Below are positions 46,703 to 53,784 of a stretch of 64,000 nt of DNA, in pieces. The position numbers were made by a program, and so were the translations under genes. Source of the DNA: Elusimicrobiales bacterium (GTDB lineage Bacteria > Elusimicrobiota > Elusimicrobia > Elusimicrobiales > UBA9959); assembly GCA_028688015.1 (NCBI GenBank), contig JAQTZB010000001.1, positions 1 to 64,000 of the forward strand. Reading direction: 5' to 3'. Numbering within the stretch: the first letter of the stretch is position 1; the number at the start of each line of letters is the position of its first letter. The notes under the pieces are model-generated. The model did no database searches, was not told where the DNA came from, and saw only the letters and a program-made list of their open reading frames with translations.

Positions 46703-48246
46703 TTTTTGTTTTCCTCAAAAAAATAATAATTAAATGGCGCAAAAAATTCTGCATTTCGGAGTTTTTTGCCCGAGATTTTGATGTTACTGAACACCAGGTT
46801 GAGCAGACGCTTGCGCTCGCTGGGACTAAGCTGTTTCTGCCCCGGTGCTACGTCGGAGACGTAGCTACGGGCCATCGCGAGATAGTCCGCGAATTTTTCG
46901 CGGTCTATCTCGCGCAACTCGTAATAAGCGGCGAGTTTTTTCAGCTCCTCGCCCTCCTTCATCAGATCGCGGTTCTTCTCCTCAAAAACTTCCTTGGACA
47001 TGAGGTTTTCTATGTAGGCGTCGGTCAGCTTGCCCTGTCTGGCCAGGTTGGCCTTCAACTTCTCTTTTACCTCGTCCCGGGCCTTTTTTTCGTCCTCCGT
47101 GGGCGGAGGGGCCGGCAAAGTCATGTTCGTCCATTGGCTCTGTATCTTGGGGTTACGGAGCATGGTTTCCAGCAGCTCGGCCACCTGCGGTTCCAGTTCC
47201 TCGGCCTTTGCGTTGGCGTTGCCGCAGGCTTTATAGGCGCTGGACCGCGAGGTACAACGATACCATTTCTTGCTGGCCCCGGTGCGGTGGTTGGAAACGA
47301 TGGTCGCGCCGATATACTTGCGGTGGCACTTCTCGCAATAGAGCACCCCGGACAGAACGTACTTCTCGCTCCTGGCCTTGCGGTGACGCACACCCTTTTC
47401 AGCGAGGATTTTTTGCGCTTGCGCAAAAACCTCCTCGCTGATTATCGGTTTATGCCTGCCCTGCGCCACTATGATCTTGTCCGGCGCGTTCTTAACGTAC
47501 TTGTAGCCCTTGGGAGTCTTTTTGGTCTTGTCGTAGTGGTGGGCGTTCCAGACCAGCTTGCCGATGTATATCCGGTTCCTGAGGATGTCCCCTATAACCT
47601 TTGAACCGAAATAGTTGCCTCTGCGATTCTTTAAGCCTTCCTTGGCTAAGGTGCTGCCTATGCTCCAGGTGCTGTGCCCCTCGTTGTACATGGCGAAGAT
47701 GCGCCGCACAACCTCGGCCTCGCTCTCCACCACCTCAAGCAGCTTGGCCGGCTTGTTGTAGACGTAGCCGTAGGGCGCGAAGCGCGAGCCCTGCCAGTTG
47801 CCCTGCTGAACGCCTTTGACCATGCCGGGGAATACGCGCTCGGCTATGCGGTTGCGCTCGAACTCCGCGAAACTGCCAAGCTGCTGGAACATCAGCTTGC
47901 CGGCCGAGGTTGTGGTATCAAAGGGTTCCCCCGCCGACTTGAAGCCGACCTCATATTTGGATAACTGATCCACCAGGTGTAAAAGGTCTTTGAGGTTGCG
48001 GCTGAACCTGTCCAGCTTGGATACCAATACAAGCCCGAACTTGCCGCCTTTGGCGTCAGCCATAAGTGCGGCAAGCGCGGGCCGGTCGGACGAATAACCG
48101 CTAATGCCGTTGTCTGAGTAAACCTTGTAGACCTCAAGGCCTTCGCGCTTAGCGAAAGCTTCAAGGGTTTCCCGCTGCACCTCAAGGGAATAGCCTTCCC
48201 TGGCCTGGTCTTCCGTCGAGACTCTCAAGTATAGGGCTGTTTTCAT
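46615..48246 (-). CDS. Large serine recombinase
   Basis: 543 residues from the ATG at 48246 (AAGGTAG ribosome site). Resolvase domain: YLRVSTEDQAREGYSLEVQ with catalytic Ser, then LVSKLDRFSRNLKDL. A Recombinase domain (GYVYNKPAKLLEVVESEAEVVRRIFAMY), a zinc-ribbon (LSGVLYCEKCHRKYIG ... CTSRSSAYKACGN), and a C-terminal coiled coil follow. It cuts and rejoins DNA through a phosphoserine link, for integration, excision or inversion. The last ~50 codons lie in the left 162-bp repeat and overlap miaB in another frame. If the enclosed segment inverted, the frame would stay open into a slightly different tail. Confidence 0.93.
   Translation of the reverse strand: MKTALYLRVSTEDQAREGYSLEVQRETLEAFAKREGLEVYKVYSDNGISGYSSDRPALAALMADAKGGKFGLVLVSKLDRFSRNLKDLLHLVDQLSKYEVGFKSAGEPFDTTTSAGKLMFQQLGSFAEFERNRIAERVFPGMVKGVQQGNWQGSRFAPYGYVYNKPAKLLEVVESEAEVVRRIFAMYNEGHSTWSIGSTLAKEGLKNRRGNYFGSKVIGDILRNRIYIGKLVWNAHHYDKTKKTPKGYKYVKNAPDKIIVAQGRHKPIISEEVFAQAQKILAEKGVRHRKARSEKYVLSGVLYCEKCHRKYIGATIVSNHRTGASKKWYRCTSRSSAYKACGNANAKAEELEPQVAELLETMLRNPKIQSQWTNMTLPAPPPTEDEKKARDEVKEKLKANLARQGKLTDAYIENLMSKEVFEEKNRDLMKEGEELKKLAAYYELREIDREKFADYLAMARSYVSDVAPGQKQLSPSERKRLLNLVFSNIKISGKKLRNAEFFAPFNYYFFEENKKCRNSKISGPAARRAVRIGRSVSLLSDAR
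46623..46784 (-). repeat. Left copy of 162-bp perfect inverted repeat
   Basis: Reverse complement identical, base for base, to 48573-48734. It contains the miaB upstream region, ribosome site and codons 1-26, and the recombinase 3' end. Confidence 0.97.
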
Positions 48247-48248
48247 GG

Positions 48249-48422
48249 CTACCTTATGGTTTCCTTCCACTTCTTAAGCTTGCGCATGTCCGCCTCGGTG
48301 AATACCGGGAAGTCTCTGTAATCGCGTCCGGGTTTTGCCCAGCCGCGCTTGATCCAGTTGTAGAGGGTCTGCCGCGTTATGCGCAGCAGTTTGGCGGCCT
48401 CAACCATGTTGTAGCGCTTCAT
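48249..48422 (-). CDS. Small helix-turn-helix (excisionase/MerR-like) protein
   Basis: 57 residues: MKRYNMVEAAKLLRITRQTLYNWIKRGW is a compact HTH_17/excisionase helix-turn-helix, followed by a basic tail (MRKLKKWKETIR). It likely binds recombination sites or regulates the recombinase that starts 2 bases downstream. TATAAT (48434-48429) ends 6 bases before the ATG, so its message is leaderless. Confidence 0.85.
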   Translation of the reverse strand: MKRYNMVEAAKLLRITRQTLYNWIKRGWAKPGRDYRDFPVFTEADMRKLKKWKETIR

Positions 48423-48428
48423 AGGTAA

Positions 48429-48434
48429 ATTATA
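48429..48434 (-). promoter_or_regulatory. -10 box of the helix-turn-helix/recombinase operon
   Basis: TATAAT on the minus strand, six bases before ATG 48422. No clear -35. Confidence 0.6.
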
Positions 48435-48459
48435 CACCATTTTACACCTGTTGGGAGTC

Positions 48460-48560
48460 CGCCGGGGGGCGCGACCAAACATTAACAGAAAAGCCCGCCA
48501 GGGCCGAGCGAATGCGAGGCCGGGGCGGGTTTTTAATAAACCAAGGTGCGCCCCCCGGCG
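48460..48560 (+). terminator. Plus-strand terminator hairpin inside a 13-bp inverted repeat
   Basis: CGCCGGGGGGCGC (48460-48472) and its complement (48548-48560) enclose a GC-rich hairpin (CCCGCC near 48494, GGCGGG near 48526) followed by TTTTT (48530-48534) on the plus strand. It points toward the right 162-bp repeat. Confidence 0.6.
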
Positions 48561-48572
48561 TGGTGTTCGGGG

Positions 48573-48734
48573 ACATCAAAATCTCGGGCAAAAAACTCCG
48601 AAATGCAGAATTTTTTGCGCCATTTAATTATTATTTTTTTGAGGAAAACAAAAAATGCAGAAACAGCAAAATCAGCGGGCCTGCGGCCCGCAGAGCGGTT
48701 CGAATCGGAAGGTCTGTATCATTACTTTCGGATG
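48573..48734 (+). repeat. Right copy of 162-bp perfect inverted repeat
   Basis: Identical to the reverse complement of 46623-46784. Beyond the repeat the flanks differ, except that TGGTGTTC precedes both copies four bases out. It is followed by a 10-bp inverted repeat (TCGGATGAAC, 48728-48737, with 48761-48770). Confidence 0.97.
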
Positions 48735-48735
48735 A
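48655..48735 (+). pseudogene. Truncated inverted copy of the miaB 5' end
   Basis: Within the right repeat the miaB ribosome site, ATG and codons 1-26 are reproduced exactly. TGA then replaces the TGC of the cluster Cys codon, because the repeat ends there. Confidence 0.9.
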
Positions 48736-49249
48736 ACTTTGGCTCCGCTTACATCGCACCGTTCATCCGATCCTGAAAACATTGTACTGCTGATCTTACC
48801 CGCGAGAAGCCGCTCGCGGGCTCGGCACTACGCGCCTTCGCTCCGCTCGCTCGCCGCAGGGTGGCCGCTTGCCGGCCACTATGCGGCTCCCCTGCCGTCT
48901 GGAAGCGGTAGGCCGAGCTTATCCGCGAGATGTCGTCGCAGGCGTGGCCACGCAGCGCGGCCCCGCACTGCTCCTTGCCGCGAGAAGCGGGTTCGCAAGG
49001 CTCGGCACTACGCGCCTTCGCTCTTGCTCCGCCGGTAGGCTGCATCTTATAACAACCTCCTTCTGCGCGGCCAGCCGGCCCCCAAAACCGGGGGCCTTGG
49101 CGGGCCGCTCCCGGGCCGCAACAGCGGCCCGTACAGCGCAGAATTTAATTCTTTTCTTATTTTTAAATTATGGCCACCGATAAGGATTTACCTTATTTCT
49201 GTTTCCCCTCTCCGAGTGGCAATAATTTTTAGGTAGGCTAGTCGGTGTG
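48735..49249. other. Non-coding region with direct repeats and GC-rich hairpins
   Basis: No supported gene. A 25-bp direct repeat (GGCTCGGCACTACGCGCCTT and on) occurs at 48819-48843 and 48999-49023, within ~45-bp related blocks. Hairpins occur at ~49075-49098 (GGCCCCC/GGGGGCC) and ~49100-49128 (GGGCCGCT/AGCGGCCC). Reading rightward, the DNA becomes AT-rich from 49140. Confidence 0.6.
48819..49023 (+). repeat. Pair of 25-bp exact direct repeats
   Basis: Copies at 48819-48843 and 48999-49023, 180 bp apart, each preceded by CCGCGAGAAGC. Confidence 0.9.
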
Positions 49250-49552
49250 TTATGTGTCTATTTCAGATAAAGCGGTCAATACATTCTTCTGTTGTGCGGC
49301 AGTCTTGTTTTGAATCGCTTTGTATAGGAGTGAGAATAATATGTCTTTTGTTAAAAAATCAGGTTCAACGTACCATAGGGGATTGCCTCCCTGGCTCGGA
49401 TAGCCGCATTTGTCTTTATCCCCGTTCCACCTTACGCCGAGGCAACGTTTTTTGTCGCCGTCGTAATTGCCCCAAATGGCAGAGTATTTCCCATCGTCGT
49501 ATAAATCAATTATGTTTGTCCATTTCTTGGGTCTAACAGGCGTGGTTGTCAT
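49250..49552 (-). CDS. Small protein of unknown function next to the methyltransferase
   Basis: 100 residues, rich in Trp, Tyr, Asp and Lys (TNIIDLYDDGKYSAIWGNYDG, LWYVEPDFLTKDILFSLLYKAI). No family was recognised. It starts 22 bases after the methyltransferase stop on the same strand, and its lower GC marks it as part of the accessory island. It could be a partner of a modification or defence system, by position only. Confidence 0.65.
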   Translation of the reverse strand: MTTTPVRPKKWTNIIDLYDDGKYSAIWGNYDGDKKRCLGVRWNGDKDKCGYPSQGGNPLWYVEPDFLTKDILFSLLYKAIQNKTAAQQKNVLTALSEIDT

Positions 49553-49574
49553 AGAAAGCCCCTTCGACTTATGA

Positions 49575-50612
49575 CTACGCAGATTTTAAAATCACAATGC
49601 TTTCGCGCAATTCTTGCGCGGTGTCATGTAAATTCTCATGCTTCCATAGCTGGGCGGAACTCCGTAACCGTCTAATCGTCTGTACTTTTTCAAGTTGCCA
49701 TCCTGTGTTTTCCGCAATATCTGCGATTATTAGGTCCACGGGGACAATAACACCGGCATAAGCGGATGTCGCGACAACAATTTTAAGGGTGGCATTTGTA
49801 TTTGCCTTTGATTTTAAAGCGATTAATAGCCTCTCTAAGTCTTCAAAATACGCCTGTATCATCGCCGGGATGCGATTGCTCCATAAATCGTCTTTCTTCG
49901 CTTCGACTTCTTTTAGTATCTTGGAATATAAAACGCCAAAATCATTACGAGTTGGCCGTTCCCAATTCGCTTGCACATGCGAGCGAAGCGTCTTTAGCCG
50001 GATTTTCATTAGTTCCTGATTATTGGCGACAAAGCCTGAAAGGAAAAGTTCAGGACGATAAACATCGGAGTAATCAAAGGTGTTAAGATATGGCGGGGAC
50101 GTGATGCACAGATCGAATTTTCGTGCGTCCTTGTATTCCGATAGGGTGCGAGAATCCATTCTGACAATCTTAGACAGTCCCTTTTGTATTGGGGCTGCTT
50201 CGAGGTCTTCTTCCATCATATCGCAATATGCCTCAAATTGTGATGTGAGGGATTCGACGTTGAAGCATTTGTAGCTCTTTAGTCTTTTGTATCGCAGGCA
50301 CTTCCCATCTGGGTAAGCATTACAGTTCTCCATTGTTGCGCGCAACAGGGCTAAACGAAACAATGATTGCTGCCCAGAAGTGACTTGTTCTGTGGAGTCC
50401 CATCCACCGGCAAAAGATCTAAACACTGAACGGTTAAAAAGCCATTTATCTTTCCCCTTTCCCTCACAGAAAGTGGAGTAATCCTCTAACGGCGTTTTTA
50501 ATGGATTCTTTAACCCTTTAAGAATTGTTGTGCGATTAGCCGCAAAACTTTTTATGTTTACCTGCTTTAATTTGGTTTGGCCGACTGTTCTGTCTAGTCT
50601 AAACTGAAACAT
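49575..50612 (-). CDS. DNA methyltransferase, probably lacking its N-terminal part
   Basis: 345 residues. The catalytic motif IV is clear (DLCITSPPYLNTFDYSDVYRPELFL, near 170-194), typical of N4-cytosine/N6-adenine methylases of the TSPPY group. A recognisable SAM-binding motif I (DPFxGxGT), expected before motif IV in this order, is not seen. The ATG is 12 bases from the end of an insertion sequence, and a stop codon lies two codons upstream. The likely reading is that the insertion removed the 5' part, leaving a remnant. Low GC compared with core genes. Confidence 0.7.
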   Translation of the reverse strand: MFQFRLDRTVGQTKLKQVNIKSFAANRTTILKGLKNPLKTPLEDYSTFCEGKGKDKWLFNRSVFRSFAGGWDSTEQVTSGQQSLFRLALLRATMENCNAYPDGKCLRYKRLKSYKCFNVESLTSQFEAYCDMMEEDLEAAPIQKGLSKIVRMDSRTLSEYKDARKFDLCITSPPYLNTFDYSDVYRPELFLSGFVANNQELMKIRLKTLRSHVQANWERPTRNDFGVLYSKILKEVEAKKDDLWSNRIPAMIQAYFEDLERLLIALKSKANTNATLKIVVATSAYAGVIVPVDLIIADIAENTGWQLEKVQTIRRLRSSAQLWKHENLHDTAQELRESIVILKSA

Positions 50613-51570
50613 TTTTTAGGCTAGTTCTGTTGACACTTTCAGCCTTTTCTCCTGCTTCCCACTCTTCATACAACCCTAGTCTTTTTAGCATTTCTCGAAC
50701 AGCTTTCCTATGCAGTCTTTCGCCTTTTAGTGGCGCCAGACCGCGTTTTACTTCTTCCAGCATTTTCAACACTTCCTGCCTGTTTATGCGCTCTATCCCG
50801 TTGCACTTGTGATAGACAGTAGCCGAAGTCTTATAACCCAAAACAGCTCTCGGCTTCAAGTTGTTCAGCATCAGCATCCCTTCCCTGAGCTCTTTCTCAA
50901 GTCCGCTGTCTGAAACCTCATCTGCCACCGGGATCAACCAGTTTTTAATCTCGCGGTTGTCACGCTCGGTCCTGCCATTGGTCCATGGCGCCCTACGTTG
51001 CGTGGGATAACCAATTATCCCGTGCCTCTTCAGGAACGCCTGGAACTTCTCGCTCGTGAAGGCTGACCCGTGGTCATACTTCCAAACCAAAGGCGCTCTT
51101 CCCATGCAACTCACCAAGCCTTCCGCGTGCTCTACCACCGCCTCCGCGGTCTCCGGGCAGATGCCCCAGCCAGGCCTATACCGCGAATGCTCGTCTAGCG
51201 TCTTCAGCAACTTTCGCTTGCCGGGCACTTCGGTGAAGTCCGACGACCAGAATACGTCCCGCGCCAGCACCTTCGTTCTGCCCGTGTGCGGCGGCGCTTT
51301 TCTCGTCGGCCTCGGACCCCGCACTTCTGCAAGCACCTTTGCCACACTGCCGTGGCTCACGCCCACGACCGAAGCGATACTGCGTGTGTCCCACGTCGAC
51401 CGGTTCTCCCGGTCTATCTCCAGGATCTTCGCGCGCACCGCCTCCGTGACGCGCCGGGCGCGGCCGACGGCGGCTTTGAACCTGCCGCCGGCCCAGCGCC
51501 AGTGCGTGCTGCGGCTCACTCCCCACAGCCCGGCGAATTCTTTCACCGTCGCCCCGCTCTCTTTTTCCAA
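50599..51570 (-). CDS. IS3-type transposase OrfB (frameshift product of orfAB)
   Basis: The frame shown is 323 residues; a TTG at 51570 is the formal start. DDE core: WSSDFTEVPGKRKLLKTLDEHSRY, YDHGSAFTSEKFQAFLKRHGI and WTNGRTERDNREIKNWL. The frame is open upstream to an A8 run at 51619-51626 within orfA, so a -1 slip would give a ~460-residue OrfAB. Its stop lies 26 bases outside the insertion sequence, and the tail overlaps the methyltransferase start. Confidence 0.85.
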   Translation of the reverse strand: MEKESGATVKEFAGLWGVSRSTHWRWAGGRFKAAVGRARRVTEAVRAKILEIDRENRSTWDTRSIASVVGVSHGSVAKVLAEVRGPRPTRKAPPHTGRTKVLARDVFWSSDFTEVPGKRKLLKTLDEHSRYRPGWGICPETAEAVVEHAEGLVSCMGRAPLVWKYDHGSAFTSEKFQAFLKRHGIIGYPTQRRAPWTNGRTERDNREIKNWLIPVADEVSDSGLEKELREGMLMLNNLKPRAVLGYKTSATVYHKCNGIERINRQEVLKMLEEVKRGLAPLKGERLHRKAVREMLKRLGLYEEWEAGEKAESVNRTSLKNVSV

Positions 51571-51605
51571 AGACCAGTCACTTCGGTACAGTTCCCGCGT
51601 TTCTT

Positions 51606-51986
51606 TCAGCTTTTGCCGTTTTTTTTAATGTCACTGCCCCAGCCGTGGCGCCTGATTATCCGTTTCGCCACTCCCAGCACCAGCTTCAGACGGCTTTTCT
51701 GCTGCCTCAACTGCGCATTCTCCCGGGTCAGCTTCTCCACCTGCTCCGCCAGGCGCTTGGCTTCCTCCGCCGGCTCCCGCGCCGGCTTCGGCCCCGGCTT
51801 GCCCTGCTCCAATGCCATCAGCGACGCCTCCCTTACCTGTCTCATCCATCGGTAAAATAATTCCCGCGACACTCCCACCTGCCGGCACAGCTCCGTCGAT
51901 GGCTCTTCCCTCGCTACCCCCAACAACACCAGCTCCAACCTCTCCACCGGGCTCGCCAACTTCGCCTGTGCCATTCTCACCTCCAA
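51606..51986 (-). CDS. IS3-type OrfA helix-turn-helix protein
   Basis: 126 residues. Helix-turn-helix PSTELCRQVGVSRELFYRWMRQVREASL and a leucine-zipper-like coil (LAEQVEKLTRENAQLRQQKSRLKLVLGVAKRII), the usual OrfA layout. It ends just after the A8 slippery run. It overlaps the 3' part of the other transposase gene by 356 bp in a different frame. Confidence 0.85.
   Translation of the reverse strand: MEVRMAQAKLASPVERLELVLLGVAREEPSTELCRQVGVSRELFYRWMRQVREASLMALEQGKPGPKPAREPAEEAKRLAEQVEKLTRENAQLRQQKSRLKLVLGVAKRIIRRHGWGSDIKKNGKS
51619..51626 (-). other. Programmed -1 frameshift site (A8)
   Basis: AAAAAAAAC on the minus strand, at codons ATT AAA AAA AAC. Slipping back one base joins orfA to orfB in frame with no intervening stop. 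Confidence 0.75.
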
Positions 51987-53067
51987 AACCTGATTCTACC
52001 TTTTCGGCCAGCATCACCTGCGCGTCTTTCGCCACCACACGCAGCTCCCGCCCGCCAATGTTGCCCACCAGGTATGTCGGCGCACTGTAGCCAGGCACAG
52101 GCACCGGCGAAGTCTCCACTTTCTCCGTGTTCGCCGCAATGATCTGCTTTACCTGGTCGCCCACTCTGTAGAACCGGTCCGAAGGAATCAGGTTGCCTAT
52201 CCCCTGATGCGGCCGTTTGAAGTTGTAATACTCGATGTATTCCCCGATCTTTTCTTTAGCCTCCTCAAACGTCGACACCGGCGTCTTCTGCAGGCACTCC
52301 TGTAAAAGGTTGCGCCAGAACGACTCTATCTTGCCCTGTGTCTGCGGGTGGTAGGGACGGCTCCTGATGTGACGGATCCCCAATTTCGTCAGCATGTCGG
52401 TGAACTGGCTCTTGCCGCGCCAACTGTGGTACTGGCGCCCGTTGTCCGACAGCACTTCCTTCGGCATCCCGTGTTTCTCTATGGCCGCACGGAATACCTC
52501 CTGGACGTTGGCCGTGGTTTGGAAGCGATACAGTCCCCAGCCAGTTATAAACCGGCTGTTATCGTCCAGAAAACCTATCACGTAGACCCGGTACTGCCCC
52601 TTCAGCATGAAGGTCATGATGTCCGTTTGCCAAAGATCGTTAGGGTTCGCGCGCTCGAAGGTCCGCGCCCGGCTTGGCCGGTTTTTCCGTCGGAAACGCA
52701 CCTCCTGCGGGCCGTGCCCCTGCCGTCGCAACAGTTTGCGCACCGTTTCGCGGGCCAGGCTTAAAAAGCCATGCCGGAACAGCACCCCCTGTACTTTGCT
52801 TATTCCGGCTTCCGGGTCGGATTTCAAAACTTCCCCGACCACCTGCGCGGCGGCCTGCGCTTTGGCGTTGCGGCTTCTGGTCGTGCTGCCGTTAGGTAAC
52901 GGCTCCAGACCGGCCAGGCCATTTGCCTCATACCGTCTAGTCCAGCGGATTACCGCAACGGGACTCACTTTAAAAAGTTGCGACACTTCTTTTAGTGTGA
53001 GGCCCTTTTGCCGACTTTCCACTACCTGAAGCTTTTCCGATATGGAATACGTTTTGTTGACACTCAT
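51631..53067 (-). CDS. IS481-like DDE transposase with out-of-frame C-terminal extension
   Basis: 478 residues. Helix-turn-helix (ISEKLQVVESRQKGLTLKEVSQLFKVSPVAVIRWTRRYEANG), then DDE core NDLWQTDIMTFM, VLSDNGRQYHS and PYHPQTQGKIESFWRNLLQE with FKRPHQGIGNL. From about residue 360 the sequence becomes Gly/Ala/Glu-rich low complexity because it runs through orfA in another frame; this tail may not be functional. AGGAGG ribosome site. The terminal motif TGTTGACAC also covers its second and third codons. Confidence 0.88.
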   Translation of the reverse strand: MSVNKTYSISEKLQVVESRQKGLTLKEVSQLFKVSPVAVIRWTRRYEANGLAGLEPLPNGSTTRSRNAKAQAAAQVVGEVLKSDPEAGISKVQGVLFRHGFLSLARETVRKLLRRQGHGPQEVRFRRKNRPSRARTFERANPNDLWQTDIMTFMLKGQYRVYVIGFLDDNSRFITGWGLYRFQTTANVQEVFRAAIEKHGMPKEVLSDNGRQYHSWRGKSQFTDMLTKLGIRHIRSRPYHPQTQGKIESFWRNLLQECLQKTPVSTFEEAKEKIGEYIEYYNFKRPHQGIGNLIPSDRFYRVGDQVKQIIAANTEKVETSPVPVPGYSAPTYLVGNIGGRELRVVAKDAQVMLAEKVESGFGGENGTGEVGEPGGEVGAGVVGGSEGRAIDGAVPAGGSVAGIILPMDETGKGGVADGIGAGQAGAEAGAGAGGGSQAPGGAGGEADPGECAVEAAEKPSEAGAGSGETDNQAPRLGQ

Positions 53068-53165
53068 GACTGCCTCCTGTTTGTTTTACTTGGAGGCTGA
53101 AGTGTCAACAGAATTAAACTTTCAAATATGATTCAATTCTACTAGACGGGACACCAATAGTAAAC

Positions 53166-53771
53166 TTAATTGCTTTTTGACGTCCAGAACCCCTCAAATA
53201 TGTAACCGATCTTGAATCCCAGCGCGGACTTCAGCGTCCCCGCCTTCCCACCACCAACGTTATCCAGGTCTATGTCGGTAAGTCGGTAGAAAATATCAAA
53301 AGTCAGCCCTGTAGGGGTGTCGGCGTATTCGTCTGTCGTGTACAGTAACCCTGCGGAAATAACCGGCGCGGCGTAAAGCGTTGTGTCTGCCAGCCCAAGG
53401 TCAGCGAATGCCGACGCTGTGTATCTCAAAGGCTTTCCCTGGACTTTGGGAGTCATATATTCCATGCCAAGCAGGAGTTCCAGGAGATAAAACGTGTTTT
53501 TCCCGGTGCTGTTGCTGTCGACCTTTATGCTCTGGAGTTGCAACCCGCCGGTCCTGGAGAACGTCTCGTTGCCAACCGCCCGCAACCCAAATCCCCAAGG
53601 CTTTACGCTTTCTGTCCCGTCCCCGGAGATGTTAAGGTCCTGCGCCGCAGGCAGGATCATGTAATACTCATTGGCTGAAACCCATTTCCAGATTGGCTTG
53701 CTCTCAGCTGCAAAAAGAAATGGCGGGGTCCCGGCCAGCAAAAGGATTAGGATGGGAAATGATCTCTTCAT
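53166..53771 (-). CDS. Small outer-membrane beta-barrel-like protein
   Basis: 201 residues from the ATG at 53771, which opens into a signal peptide (MKRSFPILILLLAGTPPFLFA). The body alternates in beta-strand fashion (YTASAFADLGLADTTLYAAPVISAGLLY, SALGFKIGYIFEGFW). No family was recognised. Its 3' end lies ~50 bases from the insertion sequence. It follows the 53785-54666 gene by 13 bases and may be co-transcribed. Confidence 0.65.
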   Translation of the reverse strand: MKRSFPILILLLAGTPPFLFAAESKPIWKWVSANEYYMILPAAQDLNISGDGTESVKPWGFGLRAVGNETFSRTGGLQLQSIKVDSNSTGKNTFYLLELLLGMEYMTPKVQGKPLRYTASAFADLGLADTTLYAAPVISAGLLYTTDEYADTPTGLTFDIFYRLTDIDLDNVGGGKAGTLKSALGFKIGYIFEGFWTSKSN

Positions 53772-53784
53772 GGCGTCTCCGTAA

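Larger units (their letters stand above)
46623..48734. mobile_element. Recombinase module bounded by 162-bp inverted repeats (possible invertible or inserted element)
   Basis: The repeats enclose 1788 bp holding the serine recombinase, its helix-turn-helix partner, a promoter and a terminator. The arrangement fits an invertible segment or an insertion that duplicated the miaB 5' end. No short target duplication was found. Confidence 0.6.
50625..53113 (-). mobile_element. Insertion sequence with two DDE transposase genes (2489 bp)
   Basis: Terminal inverted repeats read TTCTGTTGACACTT..CAGCCT: 21 bp at 50625-50645 and 20 bp at 53094-53113, differing by one T. Inside are an IS481-like transposase and an IS3-like orfA/orfB pair. 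No matching target duplication is visible at the outer ends (CTAG versus TTAA). Confidence 0.85.

Noticed and set aside
48512-48793. 93-codon plus-strand frame through the right inverted repeat
   Set aside because: Consists of the recombinase 3' end copied in the repeat; it has no start context of its own.
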